Below are positions 36,032-50,507 of a DNA stretch of 64,000 bases, in pieces (position 1 is the first letter of the stretch; each line of letters starts with the position of its first letter). The position numbers and the translations under genes are program-made. Below the pieces are notes generated by a model. It did not search any database, was not told where the DNA came from, and saw only the letters and a list, made by a program, of their open reading frames with translations. Source of the DNA: Paramecium tetraurelia (taxonomy: Eukaryota > Ciliophora > Oligohymenophorea > Peniculida > Parameciidae); the NCBI RefSeq assembly GCF_000165425.1, contig NW_001799544.1, positions 310,001 to 374,000 on the forward strand, in the 5' to 3' direction.

Positions 36032-36849
36032 ATGGATCCTAACCAATTTGTATGCTAGTTTCTCACTATATGATAGGGTATTGAAATTGCTAAGAAATTC
36101 TAACAGTTCTTTGCTCATATGAACAAGTTTTGTTAACAATTTTTGAAAGACTAGAATGTACCTGAAATCCCAACCACAACAGAGAAGAAGAAGGAACGAG
36201 ACCCAAATGCTCCAAAAAAGCCTTTGACAGCCTTCTTTCTATTTAATTAGAAGTACAGACAGAAGGTAGTTGAACGAAATCCAGGTATTTATATTTAGAG
36301 AAATATCCATAGAGATTAAGCTCACTTAAATATCTTAGATGGCTGGAAATAAATGGACATCTATGAGTGAATAGGAGAAGAAAGTATTGATTTTTACTAT
36401 TGTCCATAGCCTTATCTCGACCAATACAATGCAGCTAAGGAAAAATATGATTAAGAGTTGAAAGATTACAATGAGAAAAATGGTATTGAAACCAACGATA
36501 AGAAACGCAAGAAGTCAGAGAAAGTAAGATGAATCATAACAAACAATAGTTTGATGAAAAATCAATGAAATCCGCTGTTGATCACAATGTTGATGATTTT
36601 GAATCCGAATCTGTTCAACCTGCCGCCAAACATTAACAATAAATCAAATAATAATAATAGAAACAAAGCAATAATGATGATTAAGTTAAATAATAACCAG
36701 GAAAATAGACTAAACAATAACCATAGCAAAAATAAAATCCAGCTTAGACAAAAAAAGGTAAAAATGTAGAAATAGATGATGACATCTAAAGAGATATTGA
36801 TTAAGCAATGAGCAATCCGAAATAGCCATAAAAAAAATAGAAAAAATGA
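36032..36849 (+). CDS. HMG-box (HMGB-like) chromatin protein
   Basis: 236 aa after four introns (27, 28, 26 and 26 nt); the spliced length is a multiple of three. One HMG box at about residues 50-125: DPNAPKKPLTAFFLFNQKYR, then EIKLTQISQMAGNKWTSM and PYLDQYNAAKEKYDQELKDY. The tail is very Gln/Asn/Lys-rich and ends with an acidic DDD patch and a Lys/Gln cluster. Single-box HMGB proteins bend DNA without sequence specificity; in ciliates such proteins are abundant in macronuclei. Confidence 0.93.
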
Positions 36850-36902
36850 AAACAATAAAAACAACCATTAAAATTAAAATTATTATTTATATTCTTTTTG
36901 CT

Positions 36903-38086
36903 ATGTATGAAAGTGTTCAATCTTATAATAGATTGGAAATATATCCATCCACATTAACTAACTAATTCAACATATAGCTACCTTAAGCTAATGTTAAAAT
37001 TTGATACTCATGTAATTCTATAGGACCACAGATCAATTTATATTATTTTCTAGGATAAAATGTAATTAAAAAAATAATCTATTCTGAAGTAATTCCTTGA
37101 ACAACTATACTTTAATGCACTCATCAGCAATCCTTGCCATTTATTTGTAAAGATACTTTCATCCCTTATAGTTTTATTGGTTGTCTATATATATATATCT
37201 TGCTCTTAGAGAGTTCACTATTATGAAAATATAGTCTAGCAGTTGTATTAGTCATATGTTACTTTAATAATCTTATCTTATAAGGAGAATCTTTTTTAAT
37301 TTTGAGTATTCTTTCTCTAAACTCTACGAATATATCTTTTATAATACACACTTAATTGTTGGCTTCAAAAATATGCAAAAATCACACAAAGCTTGCTTAT
37401 TCAATAAGGAGTTTCATTGTTGCAGAAATAATTTTTGAAAAGTAAAGTGTTTTATCATAATTTTACCTAGCCAAAATGATTCTTATATTTTCAATATGAA
37501 TAATTTCAATACTTAAATCATTGTAGATTCTGAAGATAGGAAAGATCTATATATATTTTAGATCCTCAATAAAATAGATATTTAATACATAAATATTAAT
37601 TATTAGTATTGGAATATATAAAATAGATAAATAATCATGAAGCTATAAGCATTGCAAAATTTAATGACCTTTAATATCTTTACATATTATTTCAACTCAT
37701 CATAACACTCAATAAGAGAAAATATTTTGAAAAGCGATAAAACACGCTAGAATAAAGAACTAGATAATTATACTATAGCCTCTAGATTTTATCTTCATTA
37801 ATTTCTTGTTATTTTAAAGTTAACATAACTTAATCCAAAACTTAGCAACCATCTTATTCCATGAATTCTATCCATTTAACATAATCAATAAATTATATGA
37901 TTCAATAATATCTGATATGCTTAGCCTAGCTCTGATATTTTTCTCTTAATATGATTTAAATATGTAAAAATATGTCGTTGCAAATTATTCAAATACCACT
38001 GGAATCCCTGAAATGTTTTTCTTTTAAAAATCATAAAATTATATCTTAATAAATTAATTATAAAAATAGCCAATAAATATATAATA
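36903..38086 (+). CDS. Tentative multi-intron protein with hydrophobic segments
   Basis: From ATG 36903 a chain of exons joined by plausible introns (31 nt near 36993-37023, 25 nt near 37150, perhaps 24 nt near 37420) gives a frame with hydrophobic segments such as YWLSIYIYLAL. No family recognised. The frame can be extended to near the dynein stop, but a final intron and the true TGA could not be fixed. Chance frames are easy in this DNA, so treat this as a hypothesis. Confidence 0.25.
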
Positions 38087-41000
38087 TCAATCAATTTAAA
38101 TGATCAGAGCCACTCCTCTTTTAGACCAATGTTTCTTTTCATTCTTAATTGGTATTTTAATATTGCAGATAAAGTTGATTGATAAACCATTTGAGGTCAG
38201 AACTCCTTTTCTTTGAGAAGTATTATATAAAGGACAGGAGTAATGATTATATTTTTTTGGCTAATTAGTTGGTATAAACTTAATAATTGGGCATTTAAAA
38301 AATAATATGTTGAGATCTGGTTCTAGTAGAGTTTATTCTTCCAAATCAAATTGAGCTCCATCAATTGATAATCCTTCAATAAAAATTCCATGTTGAGAAC
38401 CTTGATTTGGAATTTGTTTCATAAACTCAAAATCAAATTTTAATTAATCAATTGGAATCTTGGATTTTCTTGAATAATTCTGTAATACTGCAGTTAAGAA
38501 TCCTTGAATAAAGAAAAAGCTTCCAAGCCAAAAGATTGTAGGTTCTCCATTATTAATCCAACTGTCTAAAAATTGAATTCTTTTAAGCAAATCGCTGAAC
38601 CATGATCCTAAAGGCTTAGTAGTCAAATAAGAGAGCTTGCTCCAATCTGAGGGTATTTTATTATCGAAAATGGAATTGTAAATGTCATTTAGTTAATCTG
38701 TCATATTAATGTAGCCTTCCAGTGCTTGCATCAGTTATTCTAATGAATTGAATATTTGAGAAATTAATTTATTATACTTATTAACTTCTTATTAGATGAG
38801 TGTATGCATAGAATTGTCTTAGAGTAATGGATACTTTGATTCAACTAATGAAATATTAAATTAAGCTGGTAGTTCATTTAAAATAGATCTTCCTTTCTTC
38901 TAAACTAATTTGTCTGGATGAATGCTTTAGTCTCCTAAAGTTCTTGGAAGCAATTACAAGATCGTCGAACTTAAGTTTTCAGTATCTAAAATGGCAGAGT
39001 AGATTTCAGCATTTGGATGCAATCCGAATAACTGAGGAGGATCAGCAATTGGAAAGGTTGCTATATATTCTATATATCCCTTTAATGGCATTTCTGAAGG
39101 CACTTTATAAACATCGTTGAATGAAAAGCCTTCCACAATGTCTTTGTTAATAAGATCGGAAACATAAATATTTAACAACTTCCTATCAACAGGATCAGTG
39201 ACTCTACCTCCATAATTATTTTCTGCTATTAGGTAATGAAGAGCATCCCAAGGAATATCATTATTTTAATCCAGAAAATACAGAATCTATTCTTTAGACA
39301 TTTCTAAATCATGTTATGAGAAATTATATCCTATGTTCCATCCTAATGGTCCATACTTTTTACGTTCAAGCAAACAAGCATGAAGAAGAGCCAAAGAAAA
39401 AAATAAATTCTTCCATTCCTTTAATCTTTTACATAATTCAAACTTCTCCGGGTCTTGAGACAAATATGACCTCAACATATTATTCTTAATTCCCCTTGGC
39501 AATTCGTATGTCATTTTGAGAGCTAAAAATATGAGATGAATTAATTTACCTCTTATAATTACATTTTATGGTAATAGATTAGTAGGCAAAGTAGTTAACC
39601 AGAGTCTAAAATTTGTATGTATATTTTGCTTCAATTAATTTTCGTAAAGTTTTTCTAATTCAGGCATAAATGAGGCTGCCAGATGACAATTTTATAAGAG
39701 CACCCAATTTCCATTTTAGATAGCCTTCAAGATTAACTTAATTGCTAATTAACTCTATCCTTATCCCAATGAGATAACATTAAGCTTATCTTAAAATCCG
39801 TATTTATGAGCTAAACCAATGATTTCAGATCTTGGATCAGCTCCTGGAGTTGTGACACAGAGCAATGGAGTATTTTGATCAGATTCCAGATAAAATTATT
39901 CAAATGTGATGGGAATGCTTTCTAAGAAAATTTAGCCCATAAATGTTCTAATCATTTCATTTGTGGCTTGAATGAATTATTCTGGTTTGATGATTTTAAC
40001 TATCATGTTAATTTAGAATTAATCTAAATTTAGGATTTAATTCTTGAAACTATGAGAAGTAGTATAGAAATGATCCCAAAATGGTTTATTATTACTAAAT
40101 GAATCACAAATCCCTTTAAAGATGTGTGGATATTATTATTAGAGGTCAACCAATGCTAACCACATTTTGTATGTCAACCATGAATAATCTTTAGGCATAG
40201 GTATTTCAGTAGAAGTCAAAGAACATCCCATAACTGATGTTCTAACCAGGTTGATGGGAACATTCATTAATCGTTGACATAAGAGAAATCTAAAAATCAA
40301 TTTATCTTTTTCTAGCAAAGATCGATTGACAGCATTGTAAAGCATTAATATGAATTTGTCAATGATATTTTGATTTCTCTTAAGTTTACCTTGCTATGCT
40401 TCTTTAATAGCCTTAGAATAAAGAGCAACATAGAAATCTAAGGACCACAAATAAGTGGGTTCAACTGTTGCTAAATAATAGACTACAAAGTATAAATTGG
40501 CAACAGTTTCAGCCACTTATTAATAGGATTACCTGGTGACATTGAATGCCTGACTATCAGTCTCTAACTTACGAATTCTTTCTTCAATGTTATTGCCTTC
40601 ATCTTTTGTATTCTGGAGAGCGATAATGATAGTCTCATTTTATAATAAATCTCCTCCTGCTTAAGAGAGTAGTTCCAACATTTAATCTTCTGTTTTGATT
40701 AGTTTATCCTGATTGGAGATAAAGTAAAAGATATTCTTAATTCTCAATTCTTCCTTTACTGGTTCATCAATTTTGACAACCACATTCAACATTTGATCAG
40801 TTAATCCTTGAAGTGTTGCTTAGAAGTTCAATAGAGTAACCATAACGCAAATTTAAGGTTGGTAATGTGGATTGTCTAATTTAGTGGTAAGGTAGAATCT
40901 AAAATCATTAGATTGTTCAATGACTTTATCAAAGAATTTAATTTGAGCAGTTGATCCAAAGTCCTTCTAAGATAAGATTTAAATAAAGAGAGGATCAATG

Positions 41001-44000
41001 TCTTCTGTGACATTTTCAACTAAAACAGCATATCCAATTTAAATAGCATGTTCTAATTGCAATTAGACTTATTGGATTGGTGATCTTGCATTAAATATCA
41101 ATAAACTTTTGCTGTCTTCCATATTTCTAATCCATTGATTTGCTTACAATTAAGGATCGATAATCAAAGGCCATTTAGATGACTATTTCAAGATGATGGC
41201 ATTATCAATAGAAAATTGATCATTCGGCAATTTCTGTTGTAACCATTTGTTAATCTACAAAGGATCACTCAACTGTTTTTACAATTGGAATGGTGAGGAA
41301 GATTAAATACCCTCTTATAACAATTTCATCTACCATAATTGTATAGCATTTTCTCTATATTGTATGGGAAATACTCCCATATAAGATATCAAGGCTGAAC
41401 ATAGAATGCTATCTCCTTCAAGAGTGTTTTATTCTGCTTTAATCTTCTGGGTTTTCTTTTTCCACCTGACTTTTTCATCTGAAAGATTATTGGTCAATTT
41501 TTCTGCTCTTTACAATTGTATAGTGATACTTTCAACTTTTTATTCAATCTACTCTTTTTCAATCCTAGCCTTTTGATACTCATTCGACAATCTCTTCAAT
41601 TCAATCATGACTTCATCCAAAGCAGATCTTTTGACGCCTAATTTCTCTTCTGCATCTTTCAATCTAACTTCAGCTTCTGCTAATTGCTACTTCTTAGGTT
41701 CAATAATTTCGACTGCTTAATAACTATTCAAAACAGCTCTGATCCAATCAGAAAGGTTGCCTGCAGCCGTAGAGGCATTAAATACTTTGTCTCTTTCGAA
41801 TAATGGATTTTATGAGAACACTTCTAGTTTTTCAATATTCACAATATTGATTGATCTGATCTCTTCTAATTTCATCTTCTTGATTCTTTTGATTAGTTTG
41901 TCATTCAATAGATTCTTTTTTGCAAAATCCCAGAAGTCTTGAATAGTTGGAGGATCTTTGTTCTTTGATTAAACTTGATCGTCGATTTCGAATGCATAAC
42001 AGAGTCCCTCCATTACAATAGCTGCCGAAGGAGGAGGGTAAATGAATGACTTCAATAAAATCATATCTTCCCTTGAAATCTTCTCTAACGCATCTGTAGC
42101 CTATTTAAGCAAAGGAATAACGTTATTTAATTAGGTCTAACATAGATTTCTCAAAGAATTAGCTTCTTCTCTTTAAACACTACATTCTTTTTCGTCCTGT
42201 TCACATACCATTCTCTTTTAATCTGCATCCTGCTATCTTTTCTTAATCTTCTTCAAGAGAATCTGATTATCATTCGTTGCCTTCTCCAATTGAGGTTGCA
42301 ATTCAAAGAGCATATTCCTTATCTTATCTACTTCCTATTCAGTGTGTAGAATCTTTTCAATTCCTGTTTCCATTCTATCAATAGCCTTCCTTGATCGCAA
42401 TACTCTTTCCTCATAAATCTTCTGATAGATCTTCAACATCTATAGATACTAGGTGGGAGTCACATAGAAGTATCTTCTCATCTCCTCTTTGTACTTATCA
42501 GTGAGATCGAGTACTTTGTGATGAATATCCACAGCCACCTTCACTAAAGCATTCTGTTTGAGAAATCCAAAGGCAGTAGATTCTAAAGCTTCATCTGACC
42601 AACTCATAAACCAATCGATGGTTGTACTATTAATAATGGCTGGAAAGGATCGTAAACGTTTACGTATAGTCTCACCTATTGGTTACATACACAATATGAT
42701 ATGCATGTTGTGTTTACAATTTTTGATGAATTAGGAGTATGGCAATTCTTCTTAAACTTTGATTCTTTCCTCAGGAGGGAATAGATGAGACACCTCGCCA
42801 TGAGTCATGATATTACAGATGTCTTCCAACATGTAATCCTAATGAAATTGAGATTCCTAGAAGATTAATGTTATTATTCTATTTTCCATTCCTGAGTCTT
42901 TGAGTACTGTCAACAGATTTTCATCCCATTATTTAGAATCAATGGTTTCTGCTGATTGCTAAAACAAGATGAAATTAGCCAACTTTGATAATGAGGCTAA
43001 AATATAGTAATGTTTTTCATACTTCTGCCACTTCCACCCATACCAATTAGCAATGCATGTCCACTTAACAAAATCCTTGAGATTCTGGCCACGTGTAAAA
43101 TAGCATTAGTAAACAGTATCAATTCCATTTTGTATTGTTATTATTGATAGTTATATTATTCTAAATACCATTTAACTTTGTCCAATACTCGATGCATCAA
43201 AGGAGCCTCCTCATATTAGTTGTTGAATAACGGCAGGAATAGATTGTGTTGAAGATGATCAGGGTACAACTACTGAAGTGATTCCTTCATGATATCATTG
43301 TAAATCTTGAGGTCATTCATGTCTACCAATCTATCACTAAATATCCTAGCACATTCATGGCACCATAATTTAACCAAATATTATTAATTAATGATCTTGT
43401 GTACTTTGCTCATTCCCTAAAATATCTTGAAGATGTCTCTAACTGTATATATGTAATGTGATTTCGAGGGAGTGGGTAACAACTTGGTTTGCACCTTCTC
43501 GAATAAGAACAGCGTTGTAACTATAATCTAATCCTTGATATTCAAGAACTCCACCCCATTCTCTATCTTGATCGACAACCAATAGATAAACACCTCCAAC
43601 ATATTCGTCATGCTCTCGTTGTCAAATCCTCCGATATACAAAATATTGAAGAATCTCAGAAATCTCTTTGTCACCTAATTCCTTCCACTTACATTTGGTT
43701 GCATGGCTCCAAGGAATGTGATATCACACATGTATTTGAATTCCTTATTGTCCAAGTCATACCACCCTCCCATCTCCATCCATTGTCTTAGTAGTTCTAT
43801 AGCAGGCTAAGCACCTTCAGGTTCTCTGTAAGGCATGTTTAGATCATCAATAAATATAAAGATGTGACCTTCCTCTGATGCATAATAACCCTTCCTCCTT
43901 CTCTTATTGATTTTGGTCTCGATCAATCGCTAGATAGAATTGCCTGTAGTTGAACCAGAACAAACAATTTGGAATCCTGATTTTGCTGCCATGGATAGAG

Positions 44001-47000
44001 TTTTTCCAGTGCCTGTTGGTCCACAATAAAGCATATGGAGACCTATAGTAGCCAGATAGTCATTGCGAATGGAGGATTGTGTTTGGACAACTATTTGATG
44101 GAATTGCATTTCAGGATTGATCTGCTTTTTGTTGCTAAGCTATTTAATAAATGAAATGAGATTACATTGATCCATTTGACCCACTTTCCATTTGAAAAAC
44201 AATATAAGAAATAATCAATGCCATCATTATTGGGAAATTAGAAAGTTGCTTCATCTTAATAGATAGTCTACAAATCAGATTTATTAGTTTTGATTAATTG
44301 ATTGATAAATTTACTGAATTGAGGCCTATAGATCTCATCCATGGCTGCCCCCACAGACCAAACCAAAGCAAAGATCATCATGTTGTCCATATTATTTGGA
44401 GTTTTCTCCTCATCACTAAGGAAGGTCAAACATTTCTTGGTGAGATTAATAAAGTTGGAAACAAGGATAGTCTCAATGTACATAACAGGGAATTTGACAT
44501 GCAACTTGGTCCATGCCAAGGTATGATCAATCAAACTAAATATTGAATAATATGTTACAATCTCATTCGTCTTATAAAATAATCTAGATCGAAGCCATTT
44601 GGCAATTATAGTGAGGCAATCAAGGATGGCCATTTGAATGGAATATAATATATCATACCACATCTAGATACAGTGGCAGGAGAGGCTGCAGAGAGATCTT
44701 CAACTTCGAAGACCATGCACATCGTAGTTGGGATTTTCAATATTTCACCAGATGTTAAACATAATTTCTGATTATCATCTAAGACGGTGTTTAAGTTCTC
44801 GATCCAAAGTGAATCTACAGGACCATCAAAATGAATCCAAATCCTCTGGGGTTTCTCAATGTTTTCTCTAATTAAAATGGGAGCTACTCCATCAGACCAT
44901 TGTCTTGTATCAGGATCCAAGAACCCATATAACTAATCAGTGTTAATAGATTTTGGGTTGAGTTTAAAGATCTGACAATTCAGAGCTTTGGCCAGAACTT
45001 AAATGGTCGTTGTTTTACCTGAGAATGTCTCACCAATACACATAACTCCATTTCTGACATTGATGTTGTTTTGCAATTCTTCGATTTTCGATAAGAACAA
45101 CTTATCCATTTAACAATTCAACTCTGAACATGCTTCTTCTAATTCCAATTGATTGGATTCAACTGGTTTTATATCAGGGAACAAATCCTTTGTAATTGCC
45201 ATGAAGAGATCGACATCATTGGGTATAAATTTTGGTTTATTTACGTTGATGATTGCTGTCAAACATATTTCCTCTTCATATCCTTCGTACATATTCTTGG
45301 CTGCACTCAGTATAGCCTTGAGAGCTCTCATACCGAAATCATAATGTTCCTAAGAGGATAATTATTCGTTGCACAATCTCAAACATGTAACTATCTTTTG
45401 ACTCAATTCTCTGGCCTTCTCAAATCCAGTACTGTACAAATAAATTTCAGCGATCATCGCATAATCTGGCACCACCATAGCACAAGGTCGAAACAAGATC
45501 TACAGATTATCTGGTAACTCAGATCTCCCTGCATAACCTGGATTCATTGTTATATTGATAGACACAGTCAAAGTTAAGTTAATGTGCACTCCTTCAAAGT
45601 TGAATTGCTTCCTCTTTTCCTTTACTGCCTAGAATATTGTGTAGATCTATTGAGCAACCACTGACAACACCTCTGGATCCAATCTATTGAATTCATCGAA
45701 ACAACACCACGATCCTGAAGAAGCCAATCCCTTGAAAAACTTACCCATGGCTATATAATTTAATCCTTCAGAACAATTAAATACAATACAAGGCATACCA
45801 ATTGCTTTTGCCAAATCCTTCACCGTTTCTGTTTTCCCTGTTCCAGCTGGTCCTTCAGGAGCTCCTCCATAATTCATGTTTAATGCACTTAACAGAGTTC
45901 TTTGACATCGATCAGTTAATTTAGTTATCACCAATCTAGTTAGATTCCCCAAATATTCAAAACCATATTGCAATACTGAATTGACCATCTTGACATTAAC
46001 CACAAACTCTTATTCCACAATTTCATTATAAAATCTCATCTGCGAAATCCAAACAAACTCATTTGCATCTTGAACATTCTTCTTATACAAAGTATCCACG
46101 ATGTCTTTCTGATGTACTTCAATTACAACCATAGCCTCCAAGGTAGCTGTTTGTAATTTGTTTTGATCTGATCTTACTAATAACACGGTGTCTTAAAGTT
46201 CTTTGTGTAATATACTTAAATATAATTTTAGATTCATTTTTTGTTGCTGTCTAATAGCAGTTTCTGTGCTTCTAGTCCATTTAATTTAATTGGCCAATAG
46301 AATAGATTATGTTGGCCATTTTGTAATGAATTCTTACTTTGTGCAATTCAAATCTTTCAATGTTCTGTTTGATATCCTCGAAATGGACTTTTTCATTTGT
46401 GTCTCTAATTCCTATAACCACAATTCCACATTGCCAGATTTATCATCCTATGCTACATTAATTGCCTACTCCAGAGGAACACATTCCTTCAATGATGAAT
46501 AGAACCCTGTAATCAGGGAATACTTCTCGAACTTTAATTCCTATATGGATTCAAAACATTTATAGATATGTCTTTGCACCTACACAGGCTCTTTCGTTTG
46601 TGCCAGTATCTCGACTAATTCTTCATCAGAAACAAAATAGAATCTTGGAAAGAGCACTCTCTTTGATTCTAAATAAATGGTTAAACTTTTTTGAATCTGA
46701 TCGAGCATCAAAACATTATTGCTGAACTCTACTTTCATCTTCTCAGAATCTATGCATTCCCATATCTTCCTATTCTGATTAAAGTTTTCCATGCACATCT
46801 TAAATGATTGATCAACATTCCTAAAGAATTAAGCCTCCTTTGCCAATTTCTTCTTGATGTCCTCACTAGTAAAGATGGGATCCAAATAAATCCAGTGTTT
46901 CTAACATTTCATACCATATTCCAAAGTATCCTATATCAGAACTGTCTTATACTCCAATTAATTGGCCTTACTCAACACCATCTTCACATGTGGTTGGGCT

Positions 47001-49435
47001 TTTAATATGCCCAAAACATTTAATTATTCATCTAATAGCATCTAAACCTCCTCGTAATTTTTAAATATGTATGTATCTTTATAAGGTACAATCTCAATCA
47101 CAATTACTGATAACTTATCCTACATTTCATTTAGTCTCTTCTCTATGTTCCACCCCTTCTCTGCTCTCTAAGAAACTGCCAGCACTTACTCCTTTACATT
47201 CAGGATTCCTCTTGTGATCAGAATTTACAACGGAAAATCCTCCTTTGGATCAAAGTTTGCTATATGACATTCTCTAAACAGGTCTCTCCAAAAGGACGGC
47301 TTTTTCTGAAATGCTTCAATAACTAGAGCTTCAATAATCCAAATGAATTCTTTTGATCTCTCCATGGCTGCTCTGAGTCCTCTAAGAAATTATTGAGCAT
47401 ATTCATTATTGACATCTTTGAAATATTGAGTCATCTTAATGGTTTAGTTCACATAATCATTTATTTTTATTTGAATGTCTTATGAATTCAACTTCTTAAA
47501 TGATCCATATAACCATTGATCTTTTTACTACTCAAAATTACTAGCCAATTCCCATAACTTCTGATATGGTTAAAACTCACTAATTAATAAATCTAATTGA
47601 GGGTAGGTGGAATTAGGTAAACCGAACAATCCTTCTCTCTAATGAAATGAATGTGTCATCTCCTTTGCATCATCAAAATATAAATTAAGCTACCTAACAG
47701 CAGGTAATTTATGCTTAACCTCCTCATAAGAATGAAACGTTTTAATCTCAGTGAATAATTCTGAAATCTTGTAGATATGTTCTTCAAACTCATACTTCTC
47801 AGCTTAAAGTTTCTGCAAGAATTGTTTCTCTTGTTTTTCAATCATATTTTTATTCATTTGCACCAATTCAGTGATATCTTATGGCCAATATTTCAAATAA
47901 AAGAAGTCCACCATTAAATTGAAATCAAAAGGAACATAAAACATGTTTAATACTTCTAACATTTATCCTCTAAACTATAAATGAAATTATATACATCTAC
48001 AATATCTCTACTTTCTTTCTTGAAAACTCCATTTTCAACTCTCCTAACAGCAATTTCAATTCCACCAACTTCTCCTCAGTGTTGGGTAATGTTGAGCTCT
48101 TTGATTGTATCTCATCAAACTAAGACTTTATATTTGCTGTATTATGTTTGATCAAATCAATTATTTTCTATTAAAGATATGAATTCATACATTTGTTATT
48201 TGGTTGGCTTGATCTTAAACTTTCTCCTTCAATACAAATTTTAAATCATTTAAATTAACTGAAAATAACCCCAATCTACTTCTAGTATTACACAAATGAT
48301 CAATTTCCAAAAGTGCACTTTTAGATTATTGCAATCTTGTCACAATCTATTGCTTATTAATTGATGTTATTGATTTTTCTTTGGGTTCAATTCCTAAAAT
48401 TTCAGCAATTTCCTTTGATTTTAAAGGAATCAAGAATTTCTTAAATTTTTAGAATCTTTCAACTAAATTGTAACATTTTTAATATTCCATTGTTATTATC
48501 TGTATAATTTCTTCTTCTAAATCATGAATTTATTTTTGATCAAATATATCTTTAAGTGTTTCCTTTAATAATAACAAAGTCATCAATTCGCTTCTAATAG
48601 TTTAGAATTTTTGTACAAATATCAACAATGACCTACAAGGTTTTAATAATTATTCTATAATATCGTTTAAAGAGTATTAGATATAAATAATTGGATCATT
48701 CTATTTAATCATCTGAACATTCGAAAGACGAATGTCCTTCCTTGACATTTTACCACCCTTAGGTATAATAATTTTGACACTCAGTTCAAGAAGGGTGCTT
48801 AATTCAATTTTGATTTCATTCTTATCATCATAAGTATATTGTTTTAAGAATAACTTCAAAATATAGTATTCCTTCTCGATCTACTTCTTTAGAAAGGTTA
48901 GATAGATATAATTAATTTTTGTGAGTAACTTATCAAGTTGTCCACCTTTGAACTGATCTAACTGTGTGGTTACAAAGCTATGTTCTTTCGACAAACAATC
49001 TTATATATTGGATAGCATAAATAATCTTTAATTTTTGAATTCGTTAAGTTAGAGTGCAATTTGCTAATCAATATGATGATTAAATTCCTCTAATTTTAAT
49101 GGTAAATGAATCAATCTAAAATCATAGGTGTATACTGTATAATCCTCAATTCTTTAAATCATATTTTACACAGCACATATTGCTGACTTTTTGTAGAAGT
49201 GTACCAATTTTTTCAGTTGTTTTCGATTAGAAGTATAAAATTGATACCTGTCTTATGGTATAAATTTATATTTGTTATCAAAATTGCCTACTGCGCATTT
49301 CTTCATAGCTACAATATATTCACTCGAAATTTCATCTAGCAGAGACGTAGTCATAGAAGCGTTAATATATTTCTTGAATAATTTTTATCTCAGGGTTTTA
49401 GGGAATTATGAAACTTCAGTACTATGCACAGACAT
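38087..49435 (-). CDS. Axonemal dynein heavy chain, inner-arm type
   Basis: About 3,700 aa with several short introns (for example 26 nt in AAA4 near 43000-43030). The start is an ATG at 49435 ([10 protein letters not shown]) and the stop TGA is at 38087-38089. AAA1 has [10 protein letters not shown] and [22 protein letters not shown]2 has GETFSGKTT and [14 protein letters not shown]3 has GPTGTGKT and [13 protein letters not shown]4 has GMGGSGR. The coiled-coil stalk and microtubule-binding domain lie at about 41450-42450, then AAA5-6 with GQGQSQLA and the C-terminal LHPNAEI and [14 protein letters not shown]. The AAA2 loop GETFSGKT resembles the GEPFGGKT type of the DNAH3/7/12 group of single-headed inner-arm dyneins. 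AAA1 begins at about residue 1200, so the tail is short. It powers ciliary beating. Confidence 0.93.
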
Positions 49436-50507
49436 AATTTATTATAATTTCTTGTGTTCTATCTTCTTTAGTAATTACCTCTATTAACTTTTATATATTC
49501 ATTTTGTTACTTGGATTGTTAAACTTTCTAATATATTTCTTAGTTTTAATTTACAAATTGCAGAGAGAGTCTATCCACTTTCTTAATTTGACCACCAGGA
49601 TACTTTTAAACTATAAACTTATTTTATTGAATGTCAAGATCCAATATTGCAACATCCTCCCAAAAATATTGACTATCTACTTATAAATCTAAATACTTTG
49701 ATTTTTAATGGAAAAACTGGCATTTCGCCTATGGAGGTTCAATTTCTTTGCAATGCTCTAACCATTCCAAATTACTCTTTTCTTATTGTTGTTCCAAATA
49801 AATTATATCCGTACTCGACCTTCTACTATCAAATTGCTTTTAAGAAGAACGCTAATTTGTCAATATTTTTAATCCATATATATTTTACTCTTCCTTGGAA
49901 TTTACATATTTCTTTTTAGACAATGAACGTTATGATTTCAAAACAAATGATCCATTTATCGGAGAATTAATGCTACATTACTTTAAATCTAGTACCTCTG
50001 ATCAGATTCAAATGAGTCAACCAAACTTTTAAACTCCAATTCCTATTCTCTAATTCTCGACAAATCAAATTTCCGAATCTGAACAGGAGCCTTAATAGAT
50101 AGCCTTTATTTTGCCACATTTTTGAGATCAAGTACTCTAATATTTCTACTCATTTTATAATTAAAATTAATCAATTGCTAAATGATAAAATGTTTAATCA
50201 AAATTTTCATAAACTCTTTCATAACTTTAACTTAACTACTACTATGAGTCACATAATAGTAACTATGATTATGATTGCTATAACTTTAAGAATATAATAT
50301 TCAACACATTTATTATCCTCTTAATGACTAATTGTTCTCAAAAACAATGAAGTATGGGTTATATTCGAATTTCATTTGAATCAAAACCTTATTGTTAATG
50401 CATAATATAAAATTTATATAAATTTAATAGTAATTAAAAAATGATGTATTATGGTTTGAGAATGTTTAATATAAGATGTTTTGAATTACACAATAATTAA
50501 TTATTTC
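49436..50507 (+). other. Unresolved coding-like region
   Basis: A plus-strand frame from about 49560 to 49915 looks protein-like (AERVYPLSQFDHQDTFKL..., then GISPMEVQFLCNALTIPNYS and LIVVPNKLYPYSTFYYQI). It seems to continue in another phase (FLDNERYDFKTNDPFIGELM) up to a TGA at 50123. I cannot find a start, the joining introns or a family. It may be a divergent gene sharing the dynein promoter or a gene remnant. Confidence 0.3.

Noticed and set aside
44268-45361. Several plus-strand frames of 60-80 codons.
   Set aside because: They are shadows of the dynein AAA1-AAA3 coding sequence on the minus strand.
49272-49487. Plus-strand frame at the start of the dynein gene.
   Set aside because: It is antisense to clearly coding dynein sequence and has no independent support.
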